From: an uncultured Saprospiraceae bacterium
GTDB taxonomy: Bacteria > Bacteroidota > Bacteroidia > Chitinophagales > Saprospiraceae
Assembly (NCBI GenBank): GCA_938001865.1
Contig: CALLAW010000008.1
Span: forward strand, 1 to 64,000
Direction of reading: 5' to 3'
DNA: 64,000 nucleotides
A program made the position numbers and the translations under genes. Below the pieces are notes generated by a model. That model saw only the letters and a program-made list of their open reading frames with translations, was not told where the DNA came from and searched no databases. Shown piece after piece: positions 8,452 through 17,808 of this stretch (position 1 is the stretch's first letter; every line of letters starts with the position of its first letter).

Positions 8452-10638
8452 CTAGTGAGATTTGATTGTCTCTAACACACCATCATTATCTATGACTACT
8501 TCTGCGTCAGCAAATCCTCTATTGAGTGCTGCTATCCTAGCACTATTGGCATCATCATATCCAGAATATCCACTGAGTACGAAGATTGTCCAATCTTTTT
8601 TGGACCACTGCTCTATAACGCCTAGATCATTTACTTTGTTTACCTCAAACCATATTGGGTCTTCGTATGCAGCAAGTCTTACCTTATACTGAGTACCAGA
8701 AGTATAACCACTAGTATGTTGCTCCCCAAAGTTTACGTTGTTATCATTTTTGCTTACAAGCAGCTCCATATCACCACCATTCAAGACATCCTGAGTGATG
8801 AACGCATCACCAAATCCTTTGCTCTTAACCTGAGCTAATACTCGGTCTGCCTCATACTGATCGTAGAAGTATCCGAGTTTGATCTTGGTTACTCGAGTTG
8901 TCTTAGTCTTGTAGATATTACCATAGTCGATGAGATTTTTGAATGGTAATACTGTCCCACTACTATTGTAGAGAGCCGCTAACTGGATGAAGTATACGAG
9001 TGAGTTATCATTCACTACCTCGCCATAAGAGACTTTCTTCGCATTAGATACTGAGACTGTTCCCATCGAAGTCTTACGCTGCAGTTCTTCTAAGTTGACA
9101 GCAGCTGGCGGTACATCTGTATATGTAGGCGATGTCGCAAGCTCATCTTGTACTTGGTTAGTCTCTGTAACTATCGTCTCTACAATTGGAGCCTCTTCGC
9201 TTACAGCGACCGCGGTAGGTGCTGACTGCGTATTGAGAGTACTTTCTGATTGAGTGTTTTCTAGATTATTCGTTACAGGAACAGCTGTAGGAGCCGTTAC
9301 TGGAGCCTCATCTAATGCTACAGCACTAGGGATTTGCTCTTCGATGAGTGTATTGAGATCTACCATTTCATTTCTATAAATGGGTGACCCTACATAGATA
9401 TCATATCCTCCTTTACCTCCAATCCGATTAGACGAAAAGTAGACAAGCTCTGTACCAGGTTGTACACTTGGATAGAACTCATCCTCAGGACTGTTGACTC
9501 CGTTACCAATGTTGGCAGCATCAGACCAGCCAGTCGCTATGACTTCACTCTTGAAGATATCAAATCCACCGACTCCATGGCGAAAGTCTGATGAAAAGTA
9601 CAATTCTGAACCATTAAGGAATGGGGTGATTTCATTGCCTTGAGTATTGATATTAGGACCAAGGTTTTCTGGGTACGTCCAGTCTTTATTTTTGTAATAA
9701 CTGACATAAATGTCATATCCTCCGAATCCCCCTGGTCTATTAGATGCAAAGTAGAGTGCCTTACCGTCAAGACTCAATGAAGGATATCCATTGCTGAAGC
9801 CAATCTCATTATGAGTAAACGCTAGCTCCGAATAGAAGTTACCGTTCTCTTGTACCTTACCGAAGTAGATATGCATATCATCATCTACAGAAGTCATCTC
9901 CATCCCGCTCTTAGCATAGTTACTCTTAGTATATGCACAGAACTTGCCAGATGGTGAGTAGCTGATACTTGAGATATCAAAAGTCTCCTCAGCATCAGGT
10001 CTTACGTACTCTATGCTCTCAGCCTTAGTCTCTAATCCTGGTGTCGTGATGAAGAGTTGACTCCCCAATGGACTCAAGAGTGATTCATCATTCCTTGCGA
10101 GGTCTCTCAAGATATCTTTTCTAAATGAAGAGTAGACAAGCTTATCTTGAAAGAAAGTCACACCATAATCACTCTGATCTGAGCTTCCTTTGAATAGACT
10201 GATATCATAATCAGGCTGTGCCGATAAAAGAGATATTGCATAATCACAACTTGTCGCAAAGTGATCTCCAATTACTGGATCCACTGTTTGATATTCATAG
10301 AAGAGATCTCTTGCTTTTTCGTATTGTCCCATTTTCTTCATCATCAGACCATAGTTGAGTGTGTAGTCAGTAGGGAGCACTGACCGATCTGTGATTTTAC
10401 GATACCACACCGCAGCTTCGAGGCTTTCGTTTTGCAATCTGTAAGCTTCTGCTATCTTATAGATGCACTTCTGACAATCTTCATTTTCTTCTAATGTCAG
10501 CTTGTAGCTCTCGATAGCTAGCCCGTAAGCCTTTAAGTCAAACTGCTTGTCAGCTTTTTTCAAGCTTTTCTGAGCTGTGACTAACAAAGGAAGTACTAAA
10601 GCGCTTACGATGAGTAAGGATTTGAATATTTGGTTCAT
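8452..10638 (-). CDS. TPR / PD40 beta-propeller / SPOR-like envelope protein
   Basis: A 728-residue exported protein: signal peptide at 1-22, TPR-like helices at about 25-130, WD40-like PD40 strands at about 150-420 (FASNRPGGFGGYDIYVS, YFSSDFRHGVGGFDIF and YFSSNRIGGKGGYDIYVG are successive blades), then a Val/Thr/Pro/Ala-rich linker at about 430-520. Two C-terminal modules begin near 547 (VYFIQLAALYNSSG) and 651 (YKVRLAAYEDP) and look like SPOR peptidoglycan-binding repeats. The front half resembles Bacteroidota OmpA-family proteins such as PorE, but the usual OmpA domain is absent and the SPOR-like repeats occupy its place. It probably sits in the periplasm and contacts peptidoglycan. The role is inferred. 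Confidence 0.8.
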   Translation of the reverse strand: MNQIFKSLLIVSALVLPLLVTAQKSLKKADKQFDLKAYGLAIESYKLTLEENEDCQKCIYKIAEAYRLQNESLEAAVWYRKITDRSVLPTDYTLNYGLMMKKMGQYEKARDLFYEYQTVDPVIGDHFATSCDYAISLLSAQPDYDISLFKGSSDQSDYGVTFFQDKLVYSSFRKDILRDLARNDESLLSPLGSQLFITTPGLETKAESIEYVRPDAEETFDISSISYSPSGKFCAYTKSNYAKSGMEMTSVDDDMHIYFGKVQENGNFYSELAFTHNEIGFSNGYPSLSLDGKALYFASNRPGGFGGYDIYVSYYKNKDWTYPENLGPNINTQGNEITPFLNGSELYFSSDFRHGVGGFDIFKSEVIATGWSDAANIGNGVNSPEDEFYPSVQPGTELVYFSSNRIGGKGGYDIYVGSPIYRNEMVDLNTLIEEQIPSAVALDEAPVTAPTAVPVTNNLENTQSESTLNTQSAPTAVAVSEEAPIVETIVTETNQVQDELATSPTYTDVPPAAVNLEELQRKTSMGTVSVSNAKKVSYGEVVNDNSLVYFIQLAALYNSSGTVLPFKNLIDYGNIYKTKTTRVTKIKLGYFYDQYEADRVLAQVKSKGFGDAFITQDVLNGGDMELLVSKNDNNVNFGEQHTSGYTSGTQYKVRLAAYEDPIWFEVNKVNDLGVIEQWSKKDWTIFVLSGYSGYDDANSARIAALNRGFADAEVVIDNDGVLETIKSH

Positions 10639-11142
10639 GATTAAAATAAATTTTCACTTAGAAATTGTCTATTATAATCACTCTCATTGGTTTGTAGACG
10701 CTAATATATAACAAAAATTACATATATAATTTATTTCCCATATATATTTAAGAATATTAACATCTTGTTTGGACTAGAAGAGTTTCGATTGAATGTCCCC
10801 CACTACTCTAGGTAAATTTAATACTCATGAACACTTGAATTAACCCTATAAAGTAAGGAGTCATTGGGACAAAGTATGGAAACAAAAAAAAGGATTTAAG
10901 GGTCATCCTCTCTGGACTGAGATATGATGGGATGATACTACTCAAGCGAAGTATCCAGAGAGATGGACAGACTTGTGAGGCATCAATTTTGAGTTCTTTA
11001 TTAGAGAGAGTCACAGTAGGTAATTATCCCCCTCTATTCATTGAGATTCTATCTTCCTCAATCTCATGCGATGATTCGATATCTTACTTATAACTCCGAT
11101 TCAATATCTGGAGGATCTATTCATTTGATCGACAGATTGCCA
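10639..11142. other. 500-base intergenic region, AT-rich promoter plus unexplained part
   Basis: Bases 10680-10760 are very AT-rich and must contain the promoter of the PD40 gene. The part from 10780 to 11140 is less AT-rich. It contains one copy of a 13-mer repeated elsewhere (10805-10817) and an inverted repeat ctctctgga / tccagagag around 10910-10960. A 68-codon minus-strand frame over it has no signal, motif or plausible start context, so I do not call a gene. Confidence 0.4.
10805..10817 (+). repeat. Intergenic 13-mer repeat, copy 1
   Basis: Exact copy of actctaggtaaat, found four times in this window, each time between genes. This copy has no gene immediately downstream in its own orientation. 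Confidence 0.5.
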
Positions 11143-12162
11143 TTACTTCTTACTGCCATACTTAGCTAGGGCATATACTGATGTAGCACCAACTCCCATA
11201 CTGATGATACAGTATAGTGTATAAGGATTACTAAAGTATGTACCTGGAGATACAAATTGTTCAGAAATGATCTTCAGATTTTCATTGTGAAAAATCGATC
11301 TTGTCAATTCTGATTCTTGGATACTTCTAATGAGACTCGTAGACTTATCTAGTACAACTTCTGGATTGCGCCAAGGCCAGATCTTCACCAACGAACCAAG
11401 CATGAAACCACTCAAGGTAGCTAAGGTAATATCTCTGTGATGATGATAAATATATGTCAACAATCGACTAAACACAGCTAAGCCCACCAAACAACCGAGT
11501 CCAAATACAAAGAGTAAAATGAAATGCTCAAGTGCAAATGTGGACAAAAAAGCCTTAATACTTGGAATTACCGTCGTATAGAGACCAAGTAAAACTAGGA
11601 TAAAGCTTCCACTCACTCCTGGTAATATCAATGCACTGATCGCTAATGCTCCGGCGACGAATAGATAGAATAATGATGGCTCTGCTTGGATCGGTTGTAA
11701 GATACAGAGATATCCTGCAATCGATGCGGCCAGTACAAATCCCAAGACAGCTGGCAATCTAAACCTACTCACTTGAGAGAGCATATAAGGAATGGAAGCA
11801 AGGATACAACCAAAGAATAGCGACCAGAGGATTTCGGGGTATGTCTCCAATAGAAAAGTCACTCCGAAAACCCCACAGACCACACCGATAAACATGCCGA
11901 TGGCTAATAGCATGAGGAATCGGCCATTGACTCTCTCCCACACCTGTCTGAATTGACCAGTGAAGAGCAAGCGCATCACTGTGAGATCAATAGACTTAAT
12001 AGAGACTAATAACTCCTCGTAGATACCAGTGATGAAAGCTAGAGTACCACCTGATACACCTGGAATCACCTCAGCAACCCCCATACTGAGTCCTCTCAAT
12101 ATCAAGCCAAGTTGTGATCTTCCTTGCTTAGTTTGTGTGATCTCTTCCAAAGAGTTTTCCAT
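11143..12162 (-). CDS. popT: DUF368 undecaprenyl-phosphate translocase
   Basis: A 339-residue polytopic membrane protein of the DUF368 family. Members (PopT) were shown to return undecaprenyl phosphate from the outer to the inner leaflet of the cytoplasmic membrane for reuse in cell wall synthesis. Family hallmarks are the N-terminal RGLSMGVAEVIPGVSGGTLAFITGIYEELL and the repeated LPGVSGSFILVLLGLY in the second half, an inverted structural repeat. About eight helices are visible. Its start lies inside the end of the upstream S1/P1-like gene (35-base overlap), so translation is coupled. uppP, which makes the same lipid, lies 6.4 kb upstream in the same gene series. Confidence 0.88.
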   Translation of the reverse strand: MENSLEEITQTKQGRSQLGLILRGLSMGVAEVIPGVSGGTLAFITGIYEELLVSIKSIDLTVMRLLFTGQFRQVWERVNGRFLMLLAIGMFIGVVCGVFGVTFLLETYPEILWSLFFGCILASIPYMLSQVSRFRLPAVLGFVLAASIAGYLCILQPIQAEPSLFYLFVAGALAISALILPGVSGSFILVLLGLYTTVIPSIKAFLSTFALEHFILLFVFGLGCLVGLAVFSRLLTYIYHHHRDITLATLSGFMLGSLVKIWPWRNPEVVLDKSTSLIRSIQESELTRSIFHNENLKIISEQFVSPGTYFSNPYTLYCIISMGVGATSVYALAKYGSKK

Positions 12163-13348
12163 TTTGAAATTTTTGTTCTAAAGTATCTCTCGACTCTGCT
12201 ATAATCTGATTATTCGCTAACTCTGATAAGTCAGGAGATCCTGCGTCTATCCATGCCGAATACCAAGTACTCCCTATAGAGTGTACTGCATCCTGCATCC
12301 GTATCTCGACCATACCATCTAATGACTCATGATAGGCTCCAGCATACTCTGTACACTGTGTACGGATAGACCGCTCTAGCCTATCCTCGAAGCAATACTG
12401 CTGATCTTGAGGATACAAGATGCTCAACTCCTTCTCATTATCCAAGACTGCAGCGAGATATGAGTGAGACTTAAGCACCACCTCCCAGAAGTATGGCCCT
12501 ACGTCATCTATATACTCAGCTCTGCCGACGAAGAAGTCGTAAGTCTCATCAGCAAATAACTCAGGTAATCGACTCTCCCAGAATGCATGTATCCCTAGTT
12601 GATCAGTAAACTGTCCATTGTAGTTCTCAGTAGTGTGCAGAGGTACATGTGCATCACCGATATAGTGACCTATCTCTGCACTGACTCTCAATATCTTCGT
12701 AAGATCTTTTTTAGCGAAAGCGGCTACTAATCTTGCATAATAGTCCTTGAGGTGATAAGGAAGTATCCCATAACTCGAAAAGTGATCTACAAAATAGATG
12801 TCCTTCCCTCTCAAGTCTGACCCTATTGGAAGAAATCTAGCGATATCCCTCCGTGAGATGACTTGATCATCAGCATAATAGATCGGATCAATTAACTCTC
12901 TATAAAACTGATATGAAGAATCACAATCGATAGGCAAATATTGCAATGTACTGTCTAATCCCTCTGGCTGACATGGCCACTTGTAGAGGGTTGTATCCTC
13001 ATCAACAATCGTAAGGAAGTCAGCAAACTGTAAGTAGGCCTCATGCTTGAGTCTTGGGACATTATCAAACGGATACTCCCCCCAGTGGTCTACATCGATG
13101 TAGTGTCTGACGGCTTCATGCTTAGTCGCATATCGACGCTTATCAGGATCTACAGCATGCTCTGTAATATACTCAATATGAGACTTGTAGAATCCAATCA
13201 AGTCAGGTGGCAATGTGAACACTGCCATCCTATTGATCTTACGATGACCATAGAATCCCCACTCTGGTACTTCGAACCCAGATGCCGTCAATACTATCAT
13301 GACGAAAAAACTCCTAATAATGAGGTAACGTGATTTCATATCTTGCAC
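12128..13348 (-). CDS. Secreted S1/P1 nuclease / zinc phospholipase C-like enzyme
   Basis: A 406-residue protein with a signal peptide (cleavage near residue 24-29). The mature N-terminus starts with WGFYGHRKIN (W30, H35), where the Trp amino group and His bind zinc in the S1/P1-PLC fold. The motif IGHYIGDAHVPLHTTENYNGQ (about residues 222-242) supplies further His and Asp zinc ligands. The substrate, nucleic acid or phospholipid, cannot be decided. The start could be Met1 or Met4. It lies 15 bases after the DUF4340 gene and overlaps popT, as part of the same operon. Confidence 0.85.
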   Translation of the reverse strand: MQDMKSRYLIIRSFFVMIVLTASGFEVPEWGFYGHRKINRMAVFTLPPDLIGFYKSHIEYITEHAVDPDKRRYATKHEAVRHYIDVDHWGEYPFDNVPRLKHEAYLQFADFLTIVDEDTTLYKWPCQPEGLDSTLQYLPIDCDSSYQFYRELIDPIYYADDQVISRRDIARFLPIGSDLRGKDIYFVDHFSSYGILPYHLKDYYARLVAAFAKKDLTKILRVSAEIGHYIGDAHVPLHTTENYNGQFTDQLGIHAFWESRLPELFADETYDFFVGRAEYIDDVGPYFWEVVLKSHSYLAAVLDNEKELSILYPQDQQYCFEDRLERSIRTQCTEYAGAYHESLDGMVEIRMQDAVHSIGSTWYSAWIDAGSPDLSELANNQIIAESRDTLEQKFQNGKLFGRDHTN

Positions 13349-13363
13349 TAAAGATAGTACAAT

Positions 13364-14371
13364 CTATAAGTAGAAAAAGTTATATGTGACCATTAAGTTT
13401 TGATAGATTCGATGTTGTACGATGTAGAGATCATCATTATTCGTCTCCACAAAGAACCGCTCGACCATCTTTAGAGACTTTTGGGACTCGGGATCGATGT
13501 CATTGGTCAAGATATTGCTAAATGGCCAAAACTTATAACTCTCCGATGTACCATCAGCAAGTGTGATATCACAGATCATAAATGGTACAGCAGAGGTGAT
13601 CTTATCACTATTGGGGTTGCCAGTCTCATATGTCTCACTATAGAACTGCTTGAACTCTATTAAGAAATTATCTACGGCCTTGGCATTGAGACTCCGCTGC
13701 TCTACACTACTTGATGGATAGAGCGGAGTGACAGTATAATCTCCATCAGAATGCTTATCCAATGCGAAAGATGAGTCCGTATTCTTCGGATAGTTAATCT
13801 TTACTTGGGTAATGTCTCCTACTTGGTATGTGGCTATGCTCTTATCTCTAATCTGTCCTGGCTTGAAGAGAAATAATCCACGCAGCGTACCTCTAGAGAA
13901 TGGAATCTCCATCATATATGGTTGATCTGCGCCATTGACTAGATAGGCAGTACCATCTTCATTGTTCGTATTACGTCCTACCCAATAATCTCGCAATATA
14001 TTATTCTCTTTGTCAAAGAGTTTGACTTCTATCCCTATCTGATTTAGACTTGTCTTGATGAGTTTTTTTTCATTTCCAATAGGGATATACTTGACTGTAG
14101 GCAGAGTGATGACTCTCTCTAGGTTACCCATGTATACTTTACTGATCAATACTGAATCTTCGAAGTACCATCGATCTCCTTTACGCTTGATGAATCTTCC
14201 TTCCTTATTCCGTTCTCTGATGAAGATCTTATCTACATTATCGAACTCTTTGTAGGCGATCTCTCTATCACTAAACTGTGGTGTAGCTTGACTTTGATCC
14301 TGTTGGATCATGAAGTAGTATAGGGTCCCCAAAGTGATAAGGATTGCAAGTAGGCTGACTATTCTTTTCAT
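13364..14371 (-). CDS. DUF4340 domain membrane-anchored protein
   Basis: A 335-residue protein with one N-terminal hydrophobic segment (residues 5-21) and a periplasmic beta-rich DUF4340 region (RKGDRWYFEDSVLISK through YWVGRNTNNEDGTAYLV). DUF4340 proteins are commonly encoded directly after GldG-like proteins of ABC exporters, as here, so it is probably an accessory extracytoplasmic part of the GldAFG complex. That role is inferred from context. An 89-base gap separates it from gldG, and an imperfect copy of the intergenic 13-mer lies in it. Confidence 0.85.
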   Translation of the reverse strand: MKRIVSLLAILITLGTLYYFMIQQDQSQATPQFSDREIAYKEFDNVDKIFIRERNKEGRFIKRKGDRWYFEDSVLISKVYMGNLERVITLPTVKYIPIGNEKKLIKTSLNQIGIEVKLFDKENNILRDYWVGRNTNNEDGTAYLVNGADQPYMMEIPFSRGTLRGLFLFKPGQIRDKSIATYQVGDITQVKINYPKNTDSSFALDKHSDGDYTVTPLYPSSSVEQRSLNAKAVDNFLIEFKQFYSETYETGNPNSDKITSAVPFMICDITLADGTSESYKFWPFSNILTNDIDPESQKSLKMVERFFVETNNDDLYIVQHRIYQNLMVTYNFFYL

Positions 14372-14460
14372 AATAGGGATTGATGTATTGGAGATTCTCT
14401 AGGTAAGTGTTGATAGTAGGATAACAATCGAAGTCTAGTACTCCTCTACTCTATTTGATA

Positions 14461-16152
14461 TTATTTTGCATATTTTCTTCTTCTGAGAGAGTTGAAGACT
14501 AATCCAAAGATGGCCAATAACAACAACGGAAGGACCATATTGATTACTTGCCACTGAGTTTTCTCTTGGATTACCTTAGCTCTATTGAGCAGTCGCAGCT
14601 TGACGTCTTTGTTCCTTGCTTCCATGACATTGATCTCATCCACCATATAATCTATTGAGTTGAGGATGTACTCTTGGTTACCATTGTAGAGGATTTGTTC
14701 CCATTGGTTGAATCCTATAGGGCTAATCCTATTGTTACTCGGATTATAGAGATTGGAGATCAAGTAAGCATCAGATATCCACAGTTGTTTGCTCCCAACA
14801 CTCTTTGACCGATATGGTGTACCTAGCTGTTTGAGGGTCTCTTGCTGCTCTTGGCTGAGTCTATTCTTGTAGTGAGAGTCAAACTGCCCTTCGGCGAAGA
14901 CCGCAACGGCTTTGTTGCCTCTATTGAATCGACTTGGATCCTCTCCTAGCCTTACAACATCGAAGGTAAGATTCATTGGATACACTTGGTAGAATGTCGA
15001 AGGCGAAGTTGCCAACACTACTTCTGCGGAGATGCCTTCTCTGTCAAGGATCTCTATCTCTGAGGGAAATGTCAGATTGATGTTACTGACATTGTGAGTT
15101 GTCGGATGATTATTGGATCCTGTGATGATTGGATGATAGAACCATGGAAACATCTCTGTCTGCGGCTTACCACCCTGCATGGCTACCACTTGTGGCACTT
15201 TACTACATTGCAAGTCGAGCAGTAGATTGGCCTTATATCTTACTCCATAATCAAAGAAGAGGTCATCCAGGTTATGCACGATCTCTCTTGGGACTGAACT
15301 CCCACTCGTGTCGATGCTGAACACATTGGCCTCATACTTCTCGACTAACCAGATGATGTTACCTCCGTTCATGACATATTGATCGATTATGAGCAGATCT
15401 CTATCACTATATGACTGAGAAGGTCTTGCGACTATCAATAGGTCTATCTCGGAGGGGAGTGTATAGATGGAGTCTAGGCTGATGCGACCGATATCATAGT
15501 CAGTCTTAAGGGTCTGCTCTAAGACTGCTGTCTGCTGAGGCGGGAGTTCTCCTCTGCCTTCGAGTAATACGATATTTGGCTTTTCTAATCTTGTCAGCTT
15601 ATAGATCTGATCAGCAAACTTATACTCGAGGAGTGAGATGGACTTGTTAAGCGTCATATCTTCTGACTCCCCTGCATCTTGAGATTTGAGTAGGTTGACT
15701 ACTGCCTTACGACTACCGTTACTAATCAGAGCATATGGAAATATCAATCGTTCCGTCATCTGACCATTGTCTTGCACTACCAGATTTGTTGGTAGCACAC
15801 CGATTTCTTTGAGATTCTCATAGCGAGATTTGAGCTCTTCTGCACTTCCTTGAGTCGGGTCTTCGAAGTCAAAATTGACGTTGGAATTAATCGACCTATA
15901 CTGTTGGAGTAGCGATCGAGTAGCTTCTTCTAATCGTTCGAATCCTGCTGGAAATGTCCCAGTTAGGAGTACTCTGATATAGATTGGGTCTTCGATGACA
16001 TCAATGACTTCTCTTGTTGACTCAGATAGACTATACCTCTTATCTTCTGTCAAGTCCCATGCGAGTGTTGATCGATTGACCAATGCATTTATGATCAATA
16101 TCCCTACTAGGAGTATCAGGGTCGTCAGTATGGCTTCACTTCTTTTCTTCAT
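14461..16152 (-). CDS. gldG: Gliding motility ABC transporter protein GldG
   Basis: A 563-residue protein from the ATG at 16152; a longer frame begins at 16281, but MKKRSEAIL with its immediate transmembrane helix is the natural N-terminus and follows the gldF stop by one base. It has one N-terminal helix, a large extracytoplasmic region with the GldG/ABC_transp_aux signature (WDLTEDKRYSLSESTREVI near residues 30-50), and a C-terminal helix before RRRKYAK. With GldA and GldF it forms an ABC complex required for gliding in several Bacteroidota and associated with T9SS organisms. The gene order gldA-gldF-gldG is intact. Confidence 0.92.
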   Translation of the reverse strand: MKKRSEAILTTLILLVGILIINALVNRSTLAWDLTEDKRYSLSESTREVIDVIEDPIYIRVLLTGTFPAGFERLEEATRSLLQQYRSINSNVNFDFEDPTQGSAEELKSRYENLKEIGVLPTNLVVQDNGQMTERLIFPYALISNGSRKAVVNLLKSQDAGESEDMTLNKSISLLEYKFADQIYKLTRLEKPNIVLLEGRGELPPQQTAVLEQTLKTDYDIGRISLDSIYTLPSEIDLLIVARPSQSYSDRDLLIIDQYVMNGGNIIWLVEKYEANVFSIDTSGSSVPREIVHNLDDLFFDYGVRYKANLLLDLQCSKVPQVVAMQGGKPQTEMFPWFYHPIITGSNNHPTTHNVSNINLTFPSEIEILDREGISAEVVLATSPSTFYQVYPMNLTFDVVRLGEDPSRFNRGNKAVAVFAEGQFDSHYKNRLSQEQQETLKQLGTPYRSKSVGSKQLWISDAYLISNLYNPSNNRISPIGFNQWEQILYNGNQEYILNSIDYMVDEINVMEARNKDVKLRLLNRAKVIQEKTQWQVINMVLPLLLLAIFGLVFNSLRRRKYAK

Positions 16153-16153
16153 C

Positions 16154-16885
16154 TTACCACTTGTGTTTAGTGACAGCGATCCATGTACCCCAAAGTACAA
16201 ATCCCGTCGTGGTGACAAAATAGACGACATCTCGCAGCTCGATCTTACCCTTACTGATCGATGCATAATGGTACTCTGCACCCATCTTCTGGACTACCAA
16301 GTCGGTATTACCAAAGAAGATTGGTAGTCTACTCAAATAATCAAATCCTAAGTAAACCAAGAAACATCCAATCGCAGCGATCAAAAATGCCACGATCTGA
16401 TTGTCTGACAGACTCGAGGTAAATAATCCAATCGCAGTAAACAGTCCGGCTAAAAATAACAACCCTGCATATGACCCAATGATTTCTCCGATATCAATAT
16501 TTCCTTTAGGGGCACCTAGTTGGTACACAGACCAGACATAGATCAAAGTAGGGACAAGGGTAATAACCACTAATAGTAAGTTACCCAGATATTTACCTAT
16601 GAGTATCTTCCAGGCTTTGATCGGCTTGGTATTGAGAAACTCAATCGTACCTCGTTGTTTTTCTTCGGAGAAACTCCGCATCGTAATCGCAGGGATGAGG
16701 AATACAAATATCATCGGAGCTATGCCAAACAGCTGAGCTAGTGAGGCGTAGCGATTATCAAGGATACTTGTATCAGTAAATATCCACATGAACAATCCGA
16801 TAAAGATTAGGAATGTTGCGATGACGAGATAACCGATCAACGAACTGAAAAATGCTTTTAACTCTTTGCCTAAGATACTGATCAT
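16154..16885 (-). CDS. gldF: Gliding motility ABC transporter permease GldF
   Basis: A 243-residue ABC-2 type permease with six predicted helices. The N-terminal MISILGKELKAFFSSLIGYLV and the loop RSFSEEKQRGTIEFLNTKPI are typical of this permease class; the latter is the coupling segment for the ATPase. It overlaps gldA by four bases (ATGA) and is followed one base later by gldG. It provides the membrane channel of the GldAFG complex. Confidence 0.92.
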   Translation of the reverse strand: MISILGKELKAFFSSLIGYLVIATFLIFIGLFMWIFTDTSILDNRYASLAQLFGIAPMIFVFLIPAITMRSFSEEKQRGTIEFLNTKPIKAWKILIGKYLGNLLLVVITLVPTLIYVWSVYQLGAPKGNIDIGEIIGSYAGLLFLAGLFTAIGLFTSSLSDNQIVAFLIAAIGCFLVYLGFDYLSRLPIFFGNTDLVVQKMGAEYHYASISKGKIELRDVVYFVTTTGFVLWGTWIAVTKHKW

Positions 16886-17802
16886 GCTTCTTTAGGTTGA
16901 GATGTGAGTGCTTGGAATACGTCTTGCATATCTTGTTTTTGGACAGTAAGTCCGACCAAGCGATTAGAGTGATGTACTGCGAGGTCGAAGAGATCTGCTC
17001 TGACATCCACCCCAGGAGCAGATGTCACTTGATAAGAGCTATCAGTTAACTTGAGGACTGACTCTACGCCATCGAGAGCTTTGATCTGATCACTCTCCAA
17101 GGGCTTCTGATAATCCACAGTGATGAGCTGACTCCCTTGCATCTGAGAGACTAGACTATCTATCGGACTATCAGCGATGAGTTGACCTTGATTGAGGATT
17201 ACCACTCGACTACAGAGAGCCTGCACTTCTTGCATGATATGGCTAGAGAAGATTACTATTCTATCCTGACCAAGCGTACTGATGAGTTGTCTGATTTCTA
17301 CGAGTTGATTAGGGTCGAGTCCTGATGTTGGCTCATCGAGTATTAGCACCTTGGGTTGGTGGATGATAGCTTGTGCTAGTCCTACTCTCTGTCGATAACC
17401 CTTAGAGAGCATTTTTATTTGCTTATGAGATTCGATACCTAATCCCGTCATCTCTATGACATCGGATACTCTTCTCTTCGAATGATCTAACTTGTGGATT
17501 TTAGCGACAAGCTCGAGATATTCTTTGACGTACATGTCTAAGTAGAGAGGATTATGCTCTGGCAAATATCCAATCAATCGTTTGACTTCAAGTGGGTGTG
17601 TCTCGACAGGATAATCGTAGAGTGTTGCTTGTCCTGAAGTGGCAGGTATATATCCCGAGAGTATCTTCATCGTCGTCGTCTTCCCTGCTCCATTTGGCCC
17701 TAGGAAACCTATGATCTCTCCCTCTGAGACAGTGAACGACAAGGAGTCAATTGCTTTTTGACTCCCGTAGAGTTTGGTCAAGTTATCTACTATTACTGAC
17801 AT
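16882..17802 (-). CDS. gldA: Gliding motility ABC transporter ATPase GldA
   Basis: A 306-residue ABC ATPase. Walker A is GPNGAGKTT (35-43), the ABC signature is LSKGYRQRVGLAQ (near 134), and Walker B plus D-loop is VLILDEPTSGLDPNQL (near 153). The C-terminal 90 residues form the extra domain usual for GldA/NatA-type ATPases. It starts six bases after truB and overlaps gldF, so the motility ABC genes are co-transcribed with the ftsX-uppP-truB block upstream. Confidence 0.93.
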   Translation of the reverse strand: MSVIVDNLTKLYGSQKAIDSLSFTVSEGEIIGFLGPNGAGKTTTMKILSGYIPATSGQATLYDYPVETHPLEVKRLIGYLPEHNPLYLDMYVKEYLELVAKIHKLDHSKRRVSDVIEMTGLGIESHKQIKMLSKGYRQRVGLAQAIIHQPKVLILDEPTSGLDPNQLVEIRQLISTLGQDRIVIFSSHIMQEVQALCSRVVILNQGQLIADSPIDSLVSQMQGSQLITVDYQKPLESDQIKALDGVESVLKLTDSSYQVTSAPGVDVRADLFDLAVHHSNRLVGLTVQKQDMQDVFQALTSQPKEA

Positions 17803-17808
17803 ACAGAC

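Noticed and set aside
10808-11014. 68-codon minus-strand frame
   Set aside because: No signal peptide, motif or ribosome binding context, and composition like the surrounding spacer. It also overlaps the 13-mer repeat.
16153-16281. Longer GldG start at 16281
   Set aside because: It overlaps gldF by 128 bases and adds a non-family N-terminus. The ATG at 16152 follows the gldF stop by one base and begins the typical sequence.
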